In this document: positions 7,944 through 17,843 of the stretch, in pieces | How the letters are laid out: the number at the start of each line of letters is the position of its first letter | Position numbering within the stretch: position 1 is the first letter of the stretch | Assembly: GCA_017550445.1 (NCBI GenBank) | Contig: JAFZOV010000042.1 | Coordinates: 21,304 to 85,303, forward strand | Direction: 5' to 3' | Length of the DNA: 64,000 nucleotides | Source of the DNA: Fibrobacter sp. | GTDB lineage: Bacteria > Fibrobacterota > Fibrobacteria > Fibrobacterales > Fibrobacteraceae | The notes under the pieces: model-generated | What the model was told of the DNA's origin: nothing | Seen by the model: the letters and a program-made list of their open reading frames with translations, nothing else | The model's database searches: none | Position numbers and translations under genes: made by a program

Positions 7944-8918
7944 TTACTTGAGGAGAATCTTCTGAGTGAGGTTTGCACCGGCAACGCGAACCATGTACAC
8001 ACCAGCGTCGAGGCTAGCGAGGTTCATTGCGGAAGCGGTAGAACCGCTCATAACAACCTGACCCTGAAGGTTCAGCACTTCAGCCTTGGCAGTCTTAACG
8101 CCAGAGAAGGAGAGGGTGCGACCAGAGAGGGTAGCCTTAACAGAAGCGGCCTTAGCGATGCTACCGATAGCCTTAGTACCACCGGCACCGCATTCACCCG
8201 TCCAACCGAATTCGACGATGGTGAGAGTACCTTCAACCTTAGCGGCGGTAGCGTTCTTCAGACGAATCTTAACAGACTTTGCATTCTGCGTAGCTTCATC
8301 GAGAGTGTGCTTGTTGGTCTTGTCCCAGCCATCCTGCTTGAACACGGACCAAGGAAGGTCGAGCATCTGAGCAGAAGGAGAAGCAGCAAGAGCTGTGTAC
8401 CAGGAGTCATAGCCGTTAGCATCTTCATCCCAGCCGAGTTCCAACTGGAGAGCCTGAGAACCAGTCCAGGCGTAAGTAATGCAGTAGCCCGGATGAGCAG
8501 AAATGTCAATCGGAGTTTCAGCCTTGTTCCAGTTGAAACCGATACCTGCGATAGCCGGCGTAGAAGAAGCACCACCAGCAGCGGACATCGTCACCTGAAG
8601 ACCAGCATCAACGAGGTTACCGCCCGGAATGATGGAACCATCAGTTTCATCGGTAGTGATGAGCTTGTAGGTACCGTCAGGGTTCGTGGTGATCGGGTCG
8701 AAAGACATGGTCTGGCCATCCTTTTCGTCACCAACGTAGGCGAACCACCATCCACCAGTGTTCTGGTAGCAGTAGCTATAGTCATCTTCGGTAGGAGGAG
8801 TGCATTCACCAACTTCAGGAACCTGAACCTGGTAAGCATCAACATCCATGTTCCACAGAGAACCTGCAGCCATGGAGACGCTTGCAGCAGCGAGGCCAAA
8901 AATAGCAAGATTTTTCAT
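7944..8918 (-). CDS. Secreted carbohydrate-binding-like protein with T9SS C-terminal domain
   Basis: 324 aa. A signal peptide (1-18) is followed by a beta-rich domain with QNTGGWWFAYVGDE and paired Cys (GECTPP, YSYCYQ), similar in pattern to CBM11-like jelly rolls and to the lipoprotein at 1422-2663. From about 255 there is an Ala/Ser/Lys-rich T9SS-type domain (AEVLNLQGQVVMSG, then SLDAGVYMVRVAG). It has no recognisable catalytic motif. It has its own 106-nt leader region, an AGAGAGA ribosome site and a strong terminator, and its codon use is very uniform, which suggests high expression. A role in substrate binding or the surface layer is inferred. Confidence 0.7.
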   Translation of the reverse strand: MKNLAIFGLAAASVSMAAGSLWNMDVDAYQVQVPEVGECTPPTEDDYSYCYQNTGGWWFAYVGDEKDGQTMSFDPITTNPDGTYKLITTDETDGSIIPGGNLVDAGLQVTMSAAGGASSTPAIAGIGFNWNKAETPIDISAHPGYCITYAWTGSQALQLELGWDEDANGYDSWYTALAASPSAQMLDLPWSVFKQDGWDKTNKHTLDEATQNAKSVKIRLKNATAAKVEGTLTIVEFGWTGECGAGGTKAIGSIAKAASVKATLSGRTLSFSGVKTAKAEVLNLQGQVVMSGSTASAMNLASLDAGVYMVRVAGANLTQKILLK

Positions 8919-9024
8919 AATTCTCTCTCTTTTTTAAGGTTTATTGTTTATGTGGCTATAATATAATTCAAAAAATGACATTTGTCTCGCAAAAAAAACT
9001 TTACAGTTTTTTCTGTGGGCAATA

Positions 9025-10074
9025 TCACTTCTTTTTAGCGTTATACTTAATTGCAGGTCTCAACACCTGGCCGACAGTCACCAGCAAAGAGACAATCGGT
9101 TCCTTGTGATCACCGGCAATATCATACAAAGCTATTCCGCCAAAATCGTTGTCCTTGACAAAAGTCGCCAAAGACTTCATTGAAGGAATTCCGTTGAAAA
9201 CGATCGTTTCCGAAGAGCTCACGGCCACTTCGCTCTGGGTAGCCTCGTCAAAGGTCACCTGGTAGTCCGGAGCATCGAAAACAGTCATCAATTCTTTATA
9301 GGTCAAGTAACCTTCGTTACCACTACCCGTGCCTTCGTGGCTGGAGCCAAGGCCTTTCGCATTCAAGAAGGTTTTACCGTACAGAGGCACCACGGGCACC
9401 AGCTTTGCAGAAGAAACGCCAGCATCGGCATATGCCTTGAGAACTTCCTGCGCAAAGACAAAGTCAGAATTCGGCTTCACCGTAGATTCTTCAGCGCTCA
9501 TCTGGTCGGTAAGCATAACCATCACGTTAGCAGCCTTACCCAGAGCTTCGCTAGAATAGGACTTGGCGGCATCTACGGAACCGATTACAGAAACCGTAAC
9601 ATTCACGCCGGCATCGGCCACTGCAGAAACCAGGGCACCGTGAGCGGCAAATTCCTCTTCTTCAGCCGGCATCCAGTCGATTTCAATGGAAGAAACACCG
9701 TTGCCGTCGACAAAAGACTTGATGGCTTCGGCAAAAGCGCTACGAGCTTCTTCGCTCATGGCGACAGCCTTCATAGCCTCTTCGTTACCCGAGCCACCGA
9801 CAACAACCTGAAGGTTCACCTTCTTTTGCTTGGCCAGCGAAACCAGGGCGTCAAAGTTTGCATTGTCGTTTTCATCGGCGTTGGCAATGGAAGAGCCGTC
9901 TTCACTAGGAACAAAATACCCGTAATGGATATCCGTCAAGAAATCATAACGGACATCTTCAGGGGTAAACTGGGAATACTGCAACCAGTTCGGGTAATAG
10001 GCACCGACCTGAAAATCTGCCGCAAAAAGCAATGCGGCCGAGCATCCCAATGTAGTAACAAACTTCTTAAACAT
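9025..10074 (-). CDS. GH18-like protein lacking the catalytic Glu
   Basis: 349 aa. The signal peptide is about 1-19. The protein then resembles a GH18 chitinase-type barrel: FQVGAYYPNW at the first strand, the SxGG-like VVVGGSGN, the catalytic-strand region GVSSIEIDWM (126-135), and KLVPVVPLYGKTF. The family motif DGxDxDxE reads SSIEIDWM here, so the catalytic Glu is Met135 and only one Asp remains. Chitinase activity is therefore unlikely, and a sugar-binding role is more plausible. It is the last gene of the barrel operon, 14 nt after the lipoprotein gene, with AAAGGGTGA as ribosome site. Confidence 0.75.
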   Translation of the reverse strand: MFKKFVTTLGCSAALLFAADFQVGAYYPNWLQYSQFTPEDVRYDFLTDIHYGYFVPSEDGSSIANADENDNANFDALVSLAKQKKVNLQVVVGGSGNEEAMKAVAMSEEARSAFAEAIKSFVDGNGVSSIEIDWMPAEEEEFAAHGALVSAVADAGVNVTVSVIGSVDAAKSYSSEALGKAANVMVMLTDQMSAEESTVKPNSDFVFAQEVLKAYADAGVSSAKLVPVVPLYGKTFLNAKGLGSSHEGTGSGNEGYLTYKELMTVFDAPDYQVTFDEATQSEVAVSSSETIVFNGIPSMKSLATFVKDNDFGGIALYDIAGDHKEPIVSLLVTVGQVLRPAIKYNAKKK

Positions 10075-10088
10075 ATCGTCACCCTTTC

Positions 10089-11165
10089 TTAATTTTCAGG
10101 AGTTTCATTAGAAGATTCTGCAGGAGCAATTTCTTCGGGAGCGGCTTCGCTAGGAGTTTCGCTAGCAGCGGGTTCTTCGCTAGAACTTTCTGCAGGTTCA
10201 GTTGTTTCGCCTTCTGCCGGTTCCGTTGCCGCGGGTTCTTCAGCAGATGCTTCAGGTTGTTCCGTTTCAGCAGCCGGGGTTTCAGACTTTTCAGCCTCGC
10301 CAGAAGGTTCGCTAGCAGCGGGGTCTTCGGCAGGAGTTTCTGCCAAAAGGCTGTCCTTGACAGAACGAATCCTAACAAGGCGTTCCGCACCGGCTTCATT
10401 CCAAATCGGATAAGTCTGACCATCGGCTTCATTCTTGCAGAAGTAATAGGCGCTATAGTCCATCATTCTGGGCCTAGCACCCAGCGTATCGGCCAGATTC
10501 ACAATCGTCACCAAAGGCTTAGCGTCAGATTCTTCCTTCGAAACAACCGTCTTACCGGCATTGGCATATCCCGCCGGAATCGTGATGTCATTCTTTTCGC
10601 ATTTGCGGTAGGCACGACCTTCAAGAATACCAAAGGCAGCGTAATGCATCTCGTACAGTTCCGGATCGTACTGGAAGTTATCAATATAGGCCTTGTCATC
10701 GGCGCTATTAGGGGCGCCACCTATCTGCTGCTTGTTGAAGCGAAGAATGACAGCCTTCTGTTCCTTGTCAAGCGCTTCAGAACCAGGCCACATGGATTCC
10801 GAATACCCAGCCATCAAGAAAGCCTTTTTCGCCAATGCCTCGTCGGCAAGGAAAGCATCATTGTCGGCAGTATAAAGAGCCGTGGCTTCAACCTTGGTCT
10901 CAGCATTCTGCATTGAATCCAAACGGGGCTTATTATCTTGAGTGCGAAGCTTATTGATAATCTGGTAATACTTCACATCCGGATTCAACTTTAAATAGGT
11001 ATCCAAGTCGTAATCCTCAGGCAAGGCATAATAAGCAATATCACGCGTACCATTACCAGGATTGGACGTCTTGACCATCATGTCATCGGAGTCTACAGAA
11101 TAATCTGCGCAAGCGCCCATTACCAAAGCAGCTCCGACCAGTGCGAATTTTACTTTTGAATTCAT
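10089..11165 (-). CDS. Lipoprotein with Glu/Pro/Ala-rich tail, barrel operon
   Basis: 358-aa lipoprotein. Lipobox MGAC, Cys19. Residues about 45-260 form an unrecognised helical domain (ALPEDYDLDTYLKLNPDVK, ELYEMHYAAFGILEGRAYR). Residues about 268-358 are low-complexity Glu, Pro, Ala, Ser and Thr (repeats such as SSSEEPAASETPSE), probably an extended acidic spacer. It lies 13 nt downstream of a barrel gene with AAGGGGA as ribosome site, so it is likely an outer-membrane partner of the barrels. No function is known to me. Confidence 0.7.
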   Translation of the reverse strand: MNSKVKFALVGAALVMGACADYSVDSDDMMVKTSNPGNGTRDIAYYALPEDYDLDTYLKLNPDVKYYQIINKLRTQDNKPRLDSMQNAETKVEATALYTADNDAFLADEALAKKAFLMAGYSESMWPGSEALDKEQKAVILRFNKQQIGGAPNSADDKAYIDNFQYDPELYEMHYAAFGILEGRAYRKCEKNDITIPAGYANAGKTVVSKEESDAKPLVTIVNLADTLGARPRMMDYSAYYFCKNEADGQTYPIWNEAGAERLVRIRSVKDSLLAETPAEDPAASEPSGEAEKSETPAAETEQPEASAEEPAATEPAEGETTEPAESSSEEPAASETPSEAAPEEIAPAESSNETPEN

Positions 11166-11178
11166 TTGAAAATTCCCC

Positions 11179-13308
11179 TTAGAAATTGACCGTCACGTCA
11201 GCCATGATGATGTTCTTGGAAATGTCAAGCGAAACAGCCTGCGCAGCCATATCGCGGAAGTCAATGGTATTCTTCATGCGACCATATTCCACGGTAGCAT
11301 AAGCACCAGCGCCGAGCTTGTAGCGGAGTCCCGTAAGGAGCAACATTTCGGAGGATTTGTCCAGAATTCCAAGATAAGGATTACCGAAATCAAGAGCAAG
11401 CATCTGGAAACCCGTCAGCAAAGAAAGTTGCTTCCAGGAGAGATCCAAACCCGCCATGATACGGGAACTAGAACGCTCCAGGCCTTCCTTTTCTTTGGTC
11501 ATTTCAAAGGAACCGCCCAGCTTAACACCGAAATCCTTGGCAAGATTGGCCAAGCGGGCTACATCCACGTTAACACCACCACCAGCACGCATGTACTGAG
11601 TTCCAGTTGCAAACATGATCGAATCTGCCATCGGATCGTACTTGTCGGCATTGTAGAAACCGAACACGACACGAAGAGCCACGGCATCGTTCCACTTACC
11701 GTTCAAATCAATATCGCCACCCTTGCGGTTCGGTGTCGCATAGCCATAAGGCAAGGCAATATTAGTAGACGGATCCAACACGGTCGTTGTTCCAAGCAAC
11801 TCGGCGCGCTTCAGCGTAACATTGTTGTAGCCGTTACGATAATACTGGGCGTACTTATAGTTGTTGTAAAGGCGGTAGAATTCAGATTCGTACTTGGACG
11901 GATCCGTGAGCATCATATTCGAGGAGTTCAGCGGAACCGATTCGTACATCGTGAAGTACAAGTTTTCCAAGGAACCCGAACGAACGCCCGACAACAGCAC
12001 ATCCAAAGCAGAAGGAGCAAAAGTAGCATCGCTATTGAGGACCGGGATATTACTCAGCACGGCAGGCGTCATAGCCTGTTCCGCCTGGTAATCCTTATCC
12101 ACCATAACTCCATGAGCCTTGGCATCAAAGTCGATTGAACCGATTGTTCCGTCGGCAAACAAGTCAACCAACAAAGCGCCCTTATTATGAGCAGCCGCGA
12201 CCTGGTTCATTTCCGGTTCAGATTCAGATACCGTCTTGTAACCGAAATAACCGCGGTCGGTCACCAATTCACCATTGGAATTCACGTAAGCCGAAGTGTC
12301 AATCACCACAGTCTGCTTTTCCGAGACGACAAACGCATCGCGGATGTAGCTCCAGTAAGACAGGGCATATTCGACATTGGCGCCAAAATGGAATGCACCG
12401 GGCATCAAGCGCTTGGAATCAAAGCCAAGTTCGAAGCTCAAGACATTATTGTGGTCATAGTAAAGGGTGTCGGCATTCACGAACATGTTGATCGTGCGGG
12501 AACTGCGAACGCGATCGAACGTATAAACTTCGTTCACGCCGAGAGTAATGCCACTCAGGTCAACACTTCCTGCGATACCCGTCAAGTAACGGTCTACATT
12601 ATCGAAGTCAAAGAAGACCTGACCCGTTTTCTTACCCACGTTGCGGATGCGAGCCAACGTTCCGTGGAACTTGAGGTCATCCAAAGCACCGAGCTTTCCC
12701 GTGGTCACTTCCACATTAGCGCCCTGCATCAAACGACCATTGGAGCCATCCAGATTCTTGTCGGCCATGACTTCTTGACGATGTTCAGCAAGAATCGTAG
12801 GTTCAAAGATGAAATCCGGCATCGGCTGATACACGGTCAACGGGGTGTAGGCAACGCGCATGTGGCCCAAATTGAACTTCATGTGCTTATTGACACCATA
12901 ACCATCGTAAGACCACCAGGTCGTAATGGGAGAATTGTTGCCTTCGCGGTGGGCATTCTGCCAATCCTTGTGGAAGCGCAGGTCAAATCTGGCTACACTT
13001 TCGGAACTAGGCCTTACCGAGAACACCATGTTCATGCGGGTATAGGCAGAAGCTTCGCTCAACTGGGAATCGTCCGTCAGAGCGTCAGAAGAAATCGAAG
13101 AGTGCAAGTAACCGGCCTTGGCATTACCGTTAATGGCAAAGCCTATTGCGTTCGCTTCGTAGTTCGTCAGCTTTTCCAGCAGACTGAGCTGGCGGCCTTC
13201 AACAGAAGTAGTATCCTTGGCTTCTTCTTGAGCGAACGCCACAGAAGCTGCAAGCAGCGAAGAAAGGAGGATTGTTTTATAACCCATAAACTTCAAATCG
13301 TTATTCAT
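11179..13308 (-). CDS. Outer-membrane beta-barrel protein, paralog A
   Basis: 709 aa. A signal peptide (cleavage near VAFAQ, about residue 26) is followed by alternating amphipathic strands to a C-terminal Phe (VTVNF), typical of an outer-membrane barrel. The block YTPLTVYQPMPDFIFEP, then AEHRQEVM, GRLMQGANVEV, also occurs as a variant in the next gene upstream, so the two are paralogs. It has no plug domain or TonB box. The ribosome site GGGAGG is excellent. It lies 12 nt after paralog B. A channel or adhesion role is inferred from topology and from the cellulase context. Confidence 0.75.
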   Translation of the reverse strand: MNNDLKFMGYKTILLSSLLAASVAFAQEEAKDTTSVEGRQLSLLEKLTNYEANAIGFAINGNAKAGYLHSSISSDALTDDSQLSEASAYTRMNMVFSVRPSSESVARFDLRFHKDWQNAHREGNNSPITTWWSYDGYGVNKHMKFNLGHMRVAYTPLTVYQPMPDFIFEPTILAEHRQEVMADKNLDGSNGRLMQGANVEVTTGKLGALDDLKFHGTLARIRNVGKKTGQVFFDFDNVDRYLTGIAGSVDLSGITLGVNEVYTFDRVRSSRTINMFVNADTLYYDHNNVLSFELGFDSKRLMPGAFHFGANVEYALSYWSYIRDAFVVSEKQTVVIDTSAYVNSNGELVTDRGYFGYKTVSESEPEMNQVAAAHNKGALLVDLFADGTIGSIDFDAKAHGVMVDKDYQAEQAMTPAVLSNIPVLNSDATFAPSALDVLLSGVRSGSLENLYFTMYESVPLNSSNMMLTDPSKYESEFYRLYNNYKYAQYYRNGYNNVTLKRAELLGTTTVLDPSTNIALPYGYATPNRKGGDIDLNGKWNDAVALRVVFGFYNADKYDPMADSIMFATGTQYMRAGGGVNVDVARLANLAKDFGVKLGGSFEMTKEKEGLERSSSRIMAGLDLSWKQLSLLTGFQMLALDFGNPYLGILDKSSEMLLLTGLRYKLGAGAYATVEYGRMKNTIDFRDMAAQAVSLDISKNIIMADVTVNF

Positions 13309-13320
13309 TGTTAGCCTCCC

Positions 13321-15588
13321 TTAGAACTCTACGTTGATTGTAGCCTGAAGGACGCTACGGGTGAATTCATGTTCAACTTGACTTGCTGTAGACTCACGAT
13401 TTTCGATAGCTACGTAGTCAGGAAGGTTGGTTTCGGTTGCCGGAACAAAGGAATTGTCGTAAACGTTATATTCGCCACCCAGCAAGGAACCTTCGAGGCC
13501 CATGACCGAGTAGGTATTCTTGACGGTAGCCTGTCCATAGTTAATCGCCAACCAGGCATGGGGAGCGAGCGTGTAGTCGAGACCGACCATCCACTGCATC
13601 TGTTTACCCTTCATCACCGGAGCCATAGAGACCTTCAAGTTGCTCATCGTGGCTTCTTGCAAGAGAGCTCCAGCCTCATTGAGTTCTGCGTTGATCATCT
13701 GGAAACCGGCCGAAACACCGAGACGCTTCCAGTAGCGGGCATAGATGCCGGCATTAATGAAGTCCGTCTTAAATTCTGCACTAGAGATAGAACGTTCGGC
13801 ATGCTTGTAGCTACCGCTCAATTCCAGCGGTAAGCTGAATCCGAGCAAGCCCAAGACATCCACCTTGGCTCCACCGCCAAATTCCGTAAACGAGATTTTA
13901 TCCGTACCGACGATAGCCGCAACCTGTTCCATCTTGGTGAACAAGCCCTGGACTTCAATCATGTTGTCCTTACCGTAACCGGCCACCACATTGGCACGGA
14001 CACCGGTACGGTTTGTCGTTGCAAGGCCATTGGGCAAAGCCATCTGGACGTTAGCATCGGACAATTCATCGATGAGGGCCAGTTCCTTACGTGTGTATGT
14101 TGCCGTGGTGTAAGAGGTCTTAGAGTAAGGGGCGATGTTATAGCTCTTGGTCTGACCATTTTCCATACCCGCATCATCGTTCGTCATGTACTGGGATATG
14201 GGAGCATGTTTCGGCGTAAAGAAGTAGAGAGCGTCGAAAGTGGAGTACAGCGGAGCGTACGGGCCATACTTGGTCAGGTTACCATCCTTATCGGAGTTCA
14301 TAACGCGAGAAGCGATGAACGAAGGGGACTGAGCCAAGGAGTTATACCAGCTAGAGTCGTTGCGGATATAATCCACAGAGACCTTTGCCATCCAACGATC
14401 CGTCTTATAACCGACATTCAGGTTTGCGTTAAGGGCGAGGCCCTTTTCGATTTCATCTTCTGCGGAAACCGTACGGAGCGTGTCATAGGCGAATCCGGCT
14501 TCATCGGCCAAGACCGCAATAGAGCCGTCTTCAGCGGTAAGCGGGACTGCCGATTCCGCATAAATCTTGTCCATCGAATAAGCAACTTCACCTGTCAAGT
14601 CCGCAATCAAGCTCTTGTTGCCCATGAATCCGGCAACATCGGCACCGAATCGGCCTGCAAACACCTGAGTGGACTGGGGAAGCGAATCGAGGAAGTTCAC
14701 CGGTTTTCTGATATAGTTATAGGTAGGATCGGTACCACCGACCGCGATATAGCCATCATTCTTATAGTAGGTGTAAGCCTTGGAATCTTTGTCATCCCAG
14801 ACATCCAAGAAGGTCACGCCAACCATCAAGTTCTTGTTCAACGGATAAAGTTCCAAGTTGGCTGCCGCGGCGTACTTGTCAAAGGTACCGGCCTGAGATG
14901 CACCCCAGATATCTTCACCCGGAAGGAGGTTACCTTCGGCACCGGTCGTATCGAGACGTTCGGCACGGCGGAGTCTTGCAAAGAAACCTTCGGCACGAAG
15001 TTCACCCACCGTGGGGCCCAAGTCTGTACGGAACTGCAAGTTGAGACCCTGCAAATTGCGCTGGTTACCTTCGATAAAGGCTTCCTTCTGGGCCATTTCG
15101 CGATTGCGGGCAAAAATCATGGGTTCGTACATGATATCAACACCGGGCATATAAACCGTCAACGGAGAATACTGCTGACGGAAGTCACCGGCAGTCCAAT
15201 GGAACTTATTGCCGATATTGCCTTCAAGGTTGACCCAAGGAGCATTTACCGTAGTGGCGGAGTTCGCAAAGTAGTCCTGCATGCCTGCACCCAGGCGCAG
15301 CACAATGTTTGCACCGACAAAATCCCAGGGGCGGAAATGCATATCCAAATCCAACTGGACAAATTCAGCAATTTCGCGATCCGGAAGATTATTGAAACCG
15401 TTAACATCCTGCTTGGCATCCACATTGGACTTATTGTAAACGGCACGGACCGTACCACCAATATCGACACCCTTTCGGGATTCGATGGCTTCTACGGTAC
15501 TATCTATCTTAGCCTGGTTGTCGGCAATTGCGGTAGCAGAAGCGATTGCGGAAACAGAGAGCAAACCAAAAATGAGTCTTTGTAACAT
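13321..15588 (-). CDS. Outer-membrane beta-barrel protein, paralog B
   Basis: 755 aa. The signal peptide (1-22) ends near AIADN. Beta-strand-rich throughout, ending in the aromatic terminus ATINVEF. Shared block: YSPLTVYMPGVDIMYEP, ARNREMA, RNLQGLNLQF, aligned with paralog A. VDIGGTVRAVYNKS near residue 42 is probably the first strand. It has no plug domain or TonB box. It is 12 nt downstream of paralog C and 12 nt upstream of paralog A, with AGAGG as ribosome site, in one operon. Probably a surface barrel handling or binding polysaccharide, by context only. Confidence 0.75.
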   Translation of the reverse strand: MLQRLIFGLLSVSAIASATAIADNQAKIDSTVEAIESRKGVDIGGTVRAVYNKSNVDAKQDVNGFNNLPDREIAEFVQLDLDMHFRPWDFVGANIVLRLGAGMQDYFANSATTVNAPWVNLEGNIGNKFHWTAGDFRQQYSPLTVYMPGVDIMYEPMIFARNREMAQKEAFIEGNQRNLQGLNLQFRTDLGPTVGELRAEGFFARLRRAERLDTTGAEGNLLPGEDIWGASQAGTFDKYAAAANLELYPLNKNLMVGVTFLDVWDDKDSKAYTYYKNDGYIAVGGTDPTYNYIRKPVNFLDSLPQSTQVFAGRFGADVAGFMGNKSLIADLTGEVAYSMDKIYAESAVPLTAEDGSIAVLADEAGFAYDTLRTVSAEDEIEKGLALNANLNVGYKTDRWMAKVSVDYIRNDSSWYNSLAQSPSFIASRVMNSDKDGNLTKYGPYAPLYSTFDALYFFTPKHAPISQYMTNDDAGMENGQTKSYNIAPYSKTSYTTATYTRKELALIDELSDANVQMALPNGLATTNRTGVRANVVAGYGKDNMIEVQGLFTKMEQVAAIVGTDKISFTEFGGGAKVDVLGLLGFSLPLELSGSYKHAERSISSAEFKTDFINAGIYARYWKRLGVSAGFQMINAELNEAGALLQEATMSNLKVSMAPVMKGKQMQWMVGLDYTLAPHAWLAINYGQATVKNTYSVMGLEGSLLGGEYNVYDNSFVPATETNLPDYVAIENRESTASQVEHEFTRSVLQATINVEF

Positions 15589-15600
15589 ACTTAACCTCTA

Positions 15601-17832
15601 CTAGAACCACATCTTTGTTTCAACAGCGAAGTAATGGCCTTTCCAGTCGTTTTCCGAAAGGAATTCGTCGGTACTGGTCATCCACTTGTAGCGGAAGTGC
15701 AAGCCTGCACGGGGAGTGAAGTCCCAATCGAGGCCGAAACCAAGAGCTGTCTGGGTGATATCAATCGGGGCCTCTTCATAAATGTAGGCACCCTTCTTAT
15801 ACGCAGCCGGATAAGCCGAGCCCGACACCGGCAAGCTAGCGTCAATAGTGCGAATCACATAAGCGTTAGGAGCACAAATCTTTTCGAGACCAAGAATCAG
15901 CAAGCCGTGAATGGTAGAAGTAATCGCCACGGCCGGTTCAGACTGGACGAACCAATCCCAGGCAAGCATATCCTTCTGGTTCGGGCTATAGGCAAGCGGA
16001 GAGAAGGTGGTCGACACACCGGACAATGCTGTATAGACAGACATCATAATGTTACGCTGGATTCCAAAGAAGTGGCCCACTTCGTAACCGGCATCAAGAA
16101 CCAAGCTAACGTTCCACTTGGCATGCTGCGGGGCATCTTCTGCGGCAGCTTCTTCAGCAGAATTGTAAGGTACAAAACCTTCCCAGAGTTCCCAGGTACC
16201 ACCACGGAGACCACCTTCGCGGTTATTAAGCTTGTCGGTAGACTTGGCACCGACGCGGGCTACGTTACGAGCCTTTTCGCTACCGTTACCGGAGTCAGCC
16301 GTAAAGAGAGTCTTGAACTTTGTCCAGGAATTGGAAGATTCCCACATGGCACGACCATTCAAGTTATACTTGAAGTCGATCATGTCATCGCCCTTTTCAA
16401 GCTGGCGATGGATACCGTACTGCACGTCAAAACGGCCCAGTTCAATCTGCGGTTCCACCTTGATGTTTGCACCGACCATGTTCGGGCCATAACGGAAGGT
16501 ACCGGCACCTACATAGAACTTATCCTGGCGCCAAGTGCGATAGCGAGACGGATCCGTCATGCCAAAGGGAGAATAGAAATCCGGAGTCAAGTAGACAGCT
16601 TCAACAGTAATGGGTTCCCAATGCTTGTCCTGTGCCTTGATATACAGGCCGAAAGCCGGGGTCGAATTGCCGCTGGAATAGTAATCCTTTTCGTTCTTGG
16701 CATAAATTTCTTCGCTTTCAATCGGCTTGAACTTCGTGGAATCATCCCAGCTCAAGGCCAGATCCATCATCAAGTAGAACTTGGGAGTCAAGTTACCCTT
16801 GATGTCGATAGAAGCCACATGGTTGTCGACAATGTATGGGTTTCCGTCGGCATCCTTGAAAGTATATTCAGGTTCATAAATGGCGGTATTTTCAAAGGTC
16901 ACGCCCAAGTAGTTCGCACCAACCGTCATGTCGGCACCAGCCACTTCAATTTTTTCCTTGGCAATACGGCCATGATAAACCATACCGTCAAAGTCATAGG
17001 TACCGACCATTTCCAGTTCGCCCGGCTGACCGCCCAACATTCTGGTACCGTCACGAGTAGCAATGTCGGCATCCATAGGCTGGGACAGCATGAACTGAGC
17101 CTTCATGTTATACGGAAGGGTGTGGACATCCAGGAACAAACCACCGAAGGAGCGGTTGGTCCAGAATGCACGGCCACCTTCCTTAACAGGGTGGAAGTTC
17201 TTTTCTTTATAGTAGGTGCTCACGACCTTTTCGTCTTCGAAGGTTTCGTACTGCGAAGCGAAACGGGCCATGGTTTCACGTTCCCACATGGTAAGGGGGC
17301 TACTGTTTGCCCAGATAACGCCACCGGCCTGGAAGGTCGCGCCGAAACCGCCTGCACGGACATCGATGCCGGCCAGCATATTTTCATTGGTTGCAATACC
17401 ATAGTAGTCTGTCCAGTGGCCGAAGGGAACACGTTCCGCATGGTTAAACTCACCGGAGTTGGGCTGCTTCGCATTCGAATTCTGGAAATAACCAGAGAAA
17501 TCGAACGGCAAGTACAGGTTAGAGAACACCGTCAAGAAAGAAGACGGAGAAACAACGATACCCACATTCAATGCAGACTGAACAATCGTACGTTCACGGT
17601 CATTCAACTGCAAATCAGAAGCTTCGTAATAATCAAAATGCTTTAGACGCATGGTCAGGTCACCCGAAATGGCAACCGGACGGTCATCTTTACCGACAAC
17701 GGTAGATGCGGCGTATTCTGCCAGGGAGTCCATGCGGGCATCCACACGTTCCAGTTGTTCTTCGGGGGTTTCAACAGCCCATGAAGCTGCAGTCAACAAG
17801 CCCAAAGCTAAGTAGCTTATTCTTTTATGCAT
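15601..17832 (-). CDS. Outer-membrane beta-barrel protein, paralog C
   Basis: 743 aa from ATG 17832, preceded by GAGG at 6 nt. ATG 17844 overlaps the upstream stop as TAATG but has a weaker site. The signal peptide MHKRISYLALGLLTAASWA is followed by strand-rich sequence ending KMWF. SSPLTMWERETMARFAS is a weaker match to the SPLTVY block of paralogs A and B, so it is the most divergent of the three. It has long Asp/Glu-rich loops, including a stretch near EEAAAEDAPQHAK. It is the second gene of the operon. Function unknown. Confidence 0.72.
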   Translation of the reverse strand: MHKRISYLALGLLTAASWAVETPEEQLERVDARMDSLAEYAASTVVGKDDRPVAISGDLTMRLKHFDYYEASDLQLNDRERTIVQSALNVGIVVSPSSFLTVFSNLYLPFDFSGYFQNSNAKQPNSGEFNHAERVPFGHWTDYYGIATNENMLAGIDVRAGGFGATFQAGGVIWANSSPLTMWERETMARFASQYETFEDEKVVSTYYKEKNFHPVKEGGRAFWTNRSFGGLFLDVHTLPYNMKAQFMLSQPMDADIATRDGTRMLGGQPGELEMVGTYDFDGMVYHGRIAKEKIEVAGADMTVGANYLGVTFENTAIYEPEYTFKDADGNPYIVDNHVASIDIKGNLTPKFYLMMDLALSWDDSTKFKPIESEEIYAKNEKDYYSSGNSTPAFGLYIKAQDKHWEPITVEAVYLTPDFYSPFGMTDPSRYRTWRQDKFYVGAGTFRYGPNMVGANIKVEPQIELGRFDVQYGIHRQLEKGDDMIDFKYNLNGRAMWESSNSWTKFKTLFTADSGNGSEKARNVARVGAKSTDKLNNREGGLRGGTWELWEGFVPYNSAEEAAAEDAPQHAKWNVSLVLDAGYEVGHFFGIQRNIMMSVYTALSGVSTTFSPLAYSPNQKDMLAWDWFVQSEPAVAITSTIHGLLILGLEKICAPNAYVIRTIDASLPVSGSAYPAAYKKGAYIYEEAPIDITQTALGFGLDWDFTPRAGLHFRYKWMTSTDEFLSENDWKGHYFAVETKMWF

Positions 17833-17843
17833 GAACATCCTCA

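Noticed and set aside
15634..17646. A 670-residue open frame on the + strand opposite barrel paralog C; similar long frames oppose other genes (20226-22262, 31129-32433, 12187-13314, 32589-33968)
   Set aside because: These are shadows of codon bias in real genes: no ribosome sites, no recognisable domains, His/Arg/Ile-rich translations, while the other strand encodes clear families.
11179..17832. SusC or TonB-dependent receptor assignment for the barrels
   Set aside because: No plug domain, no TonB box and no SusD-like partner are visible, and the lengths are shorter than usual for SusC.
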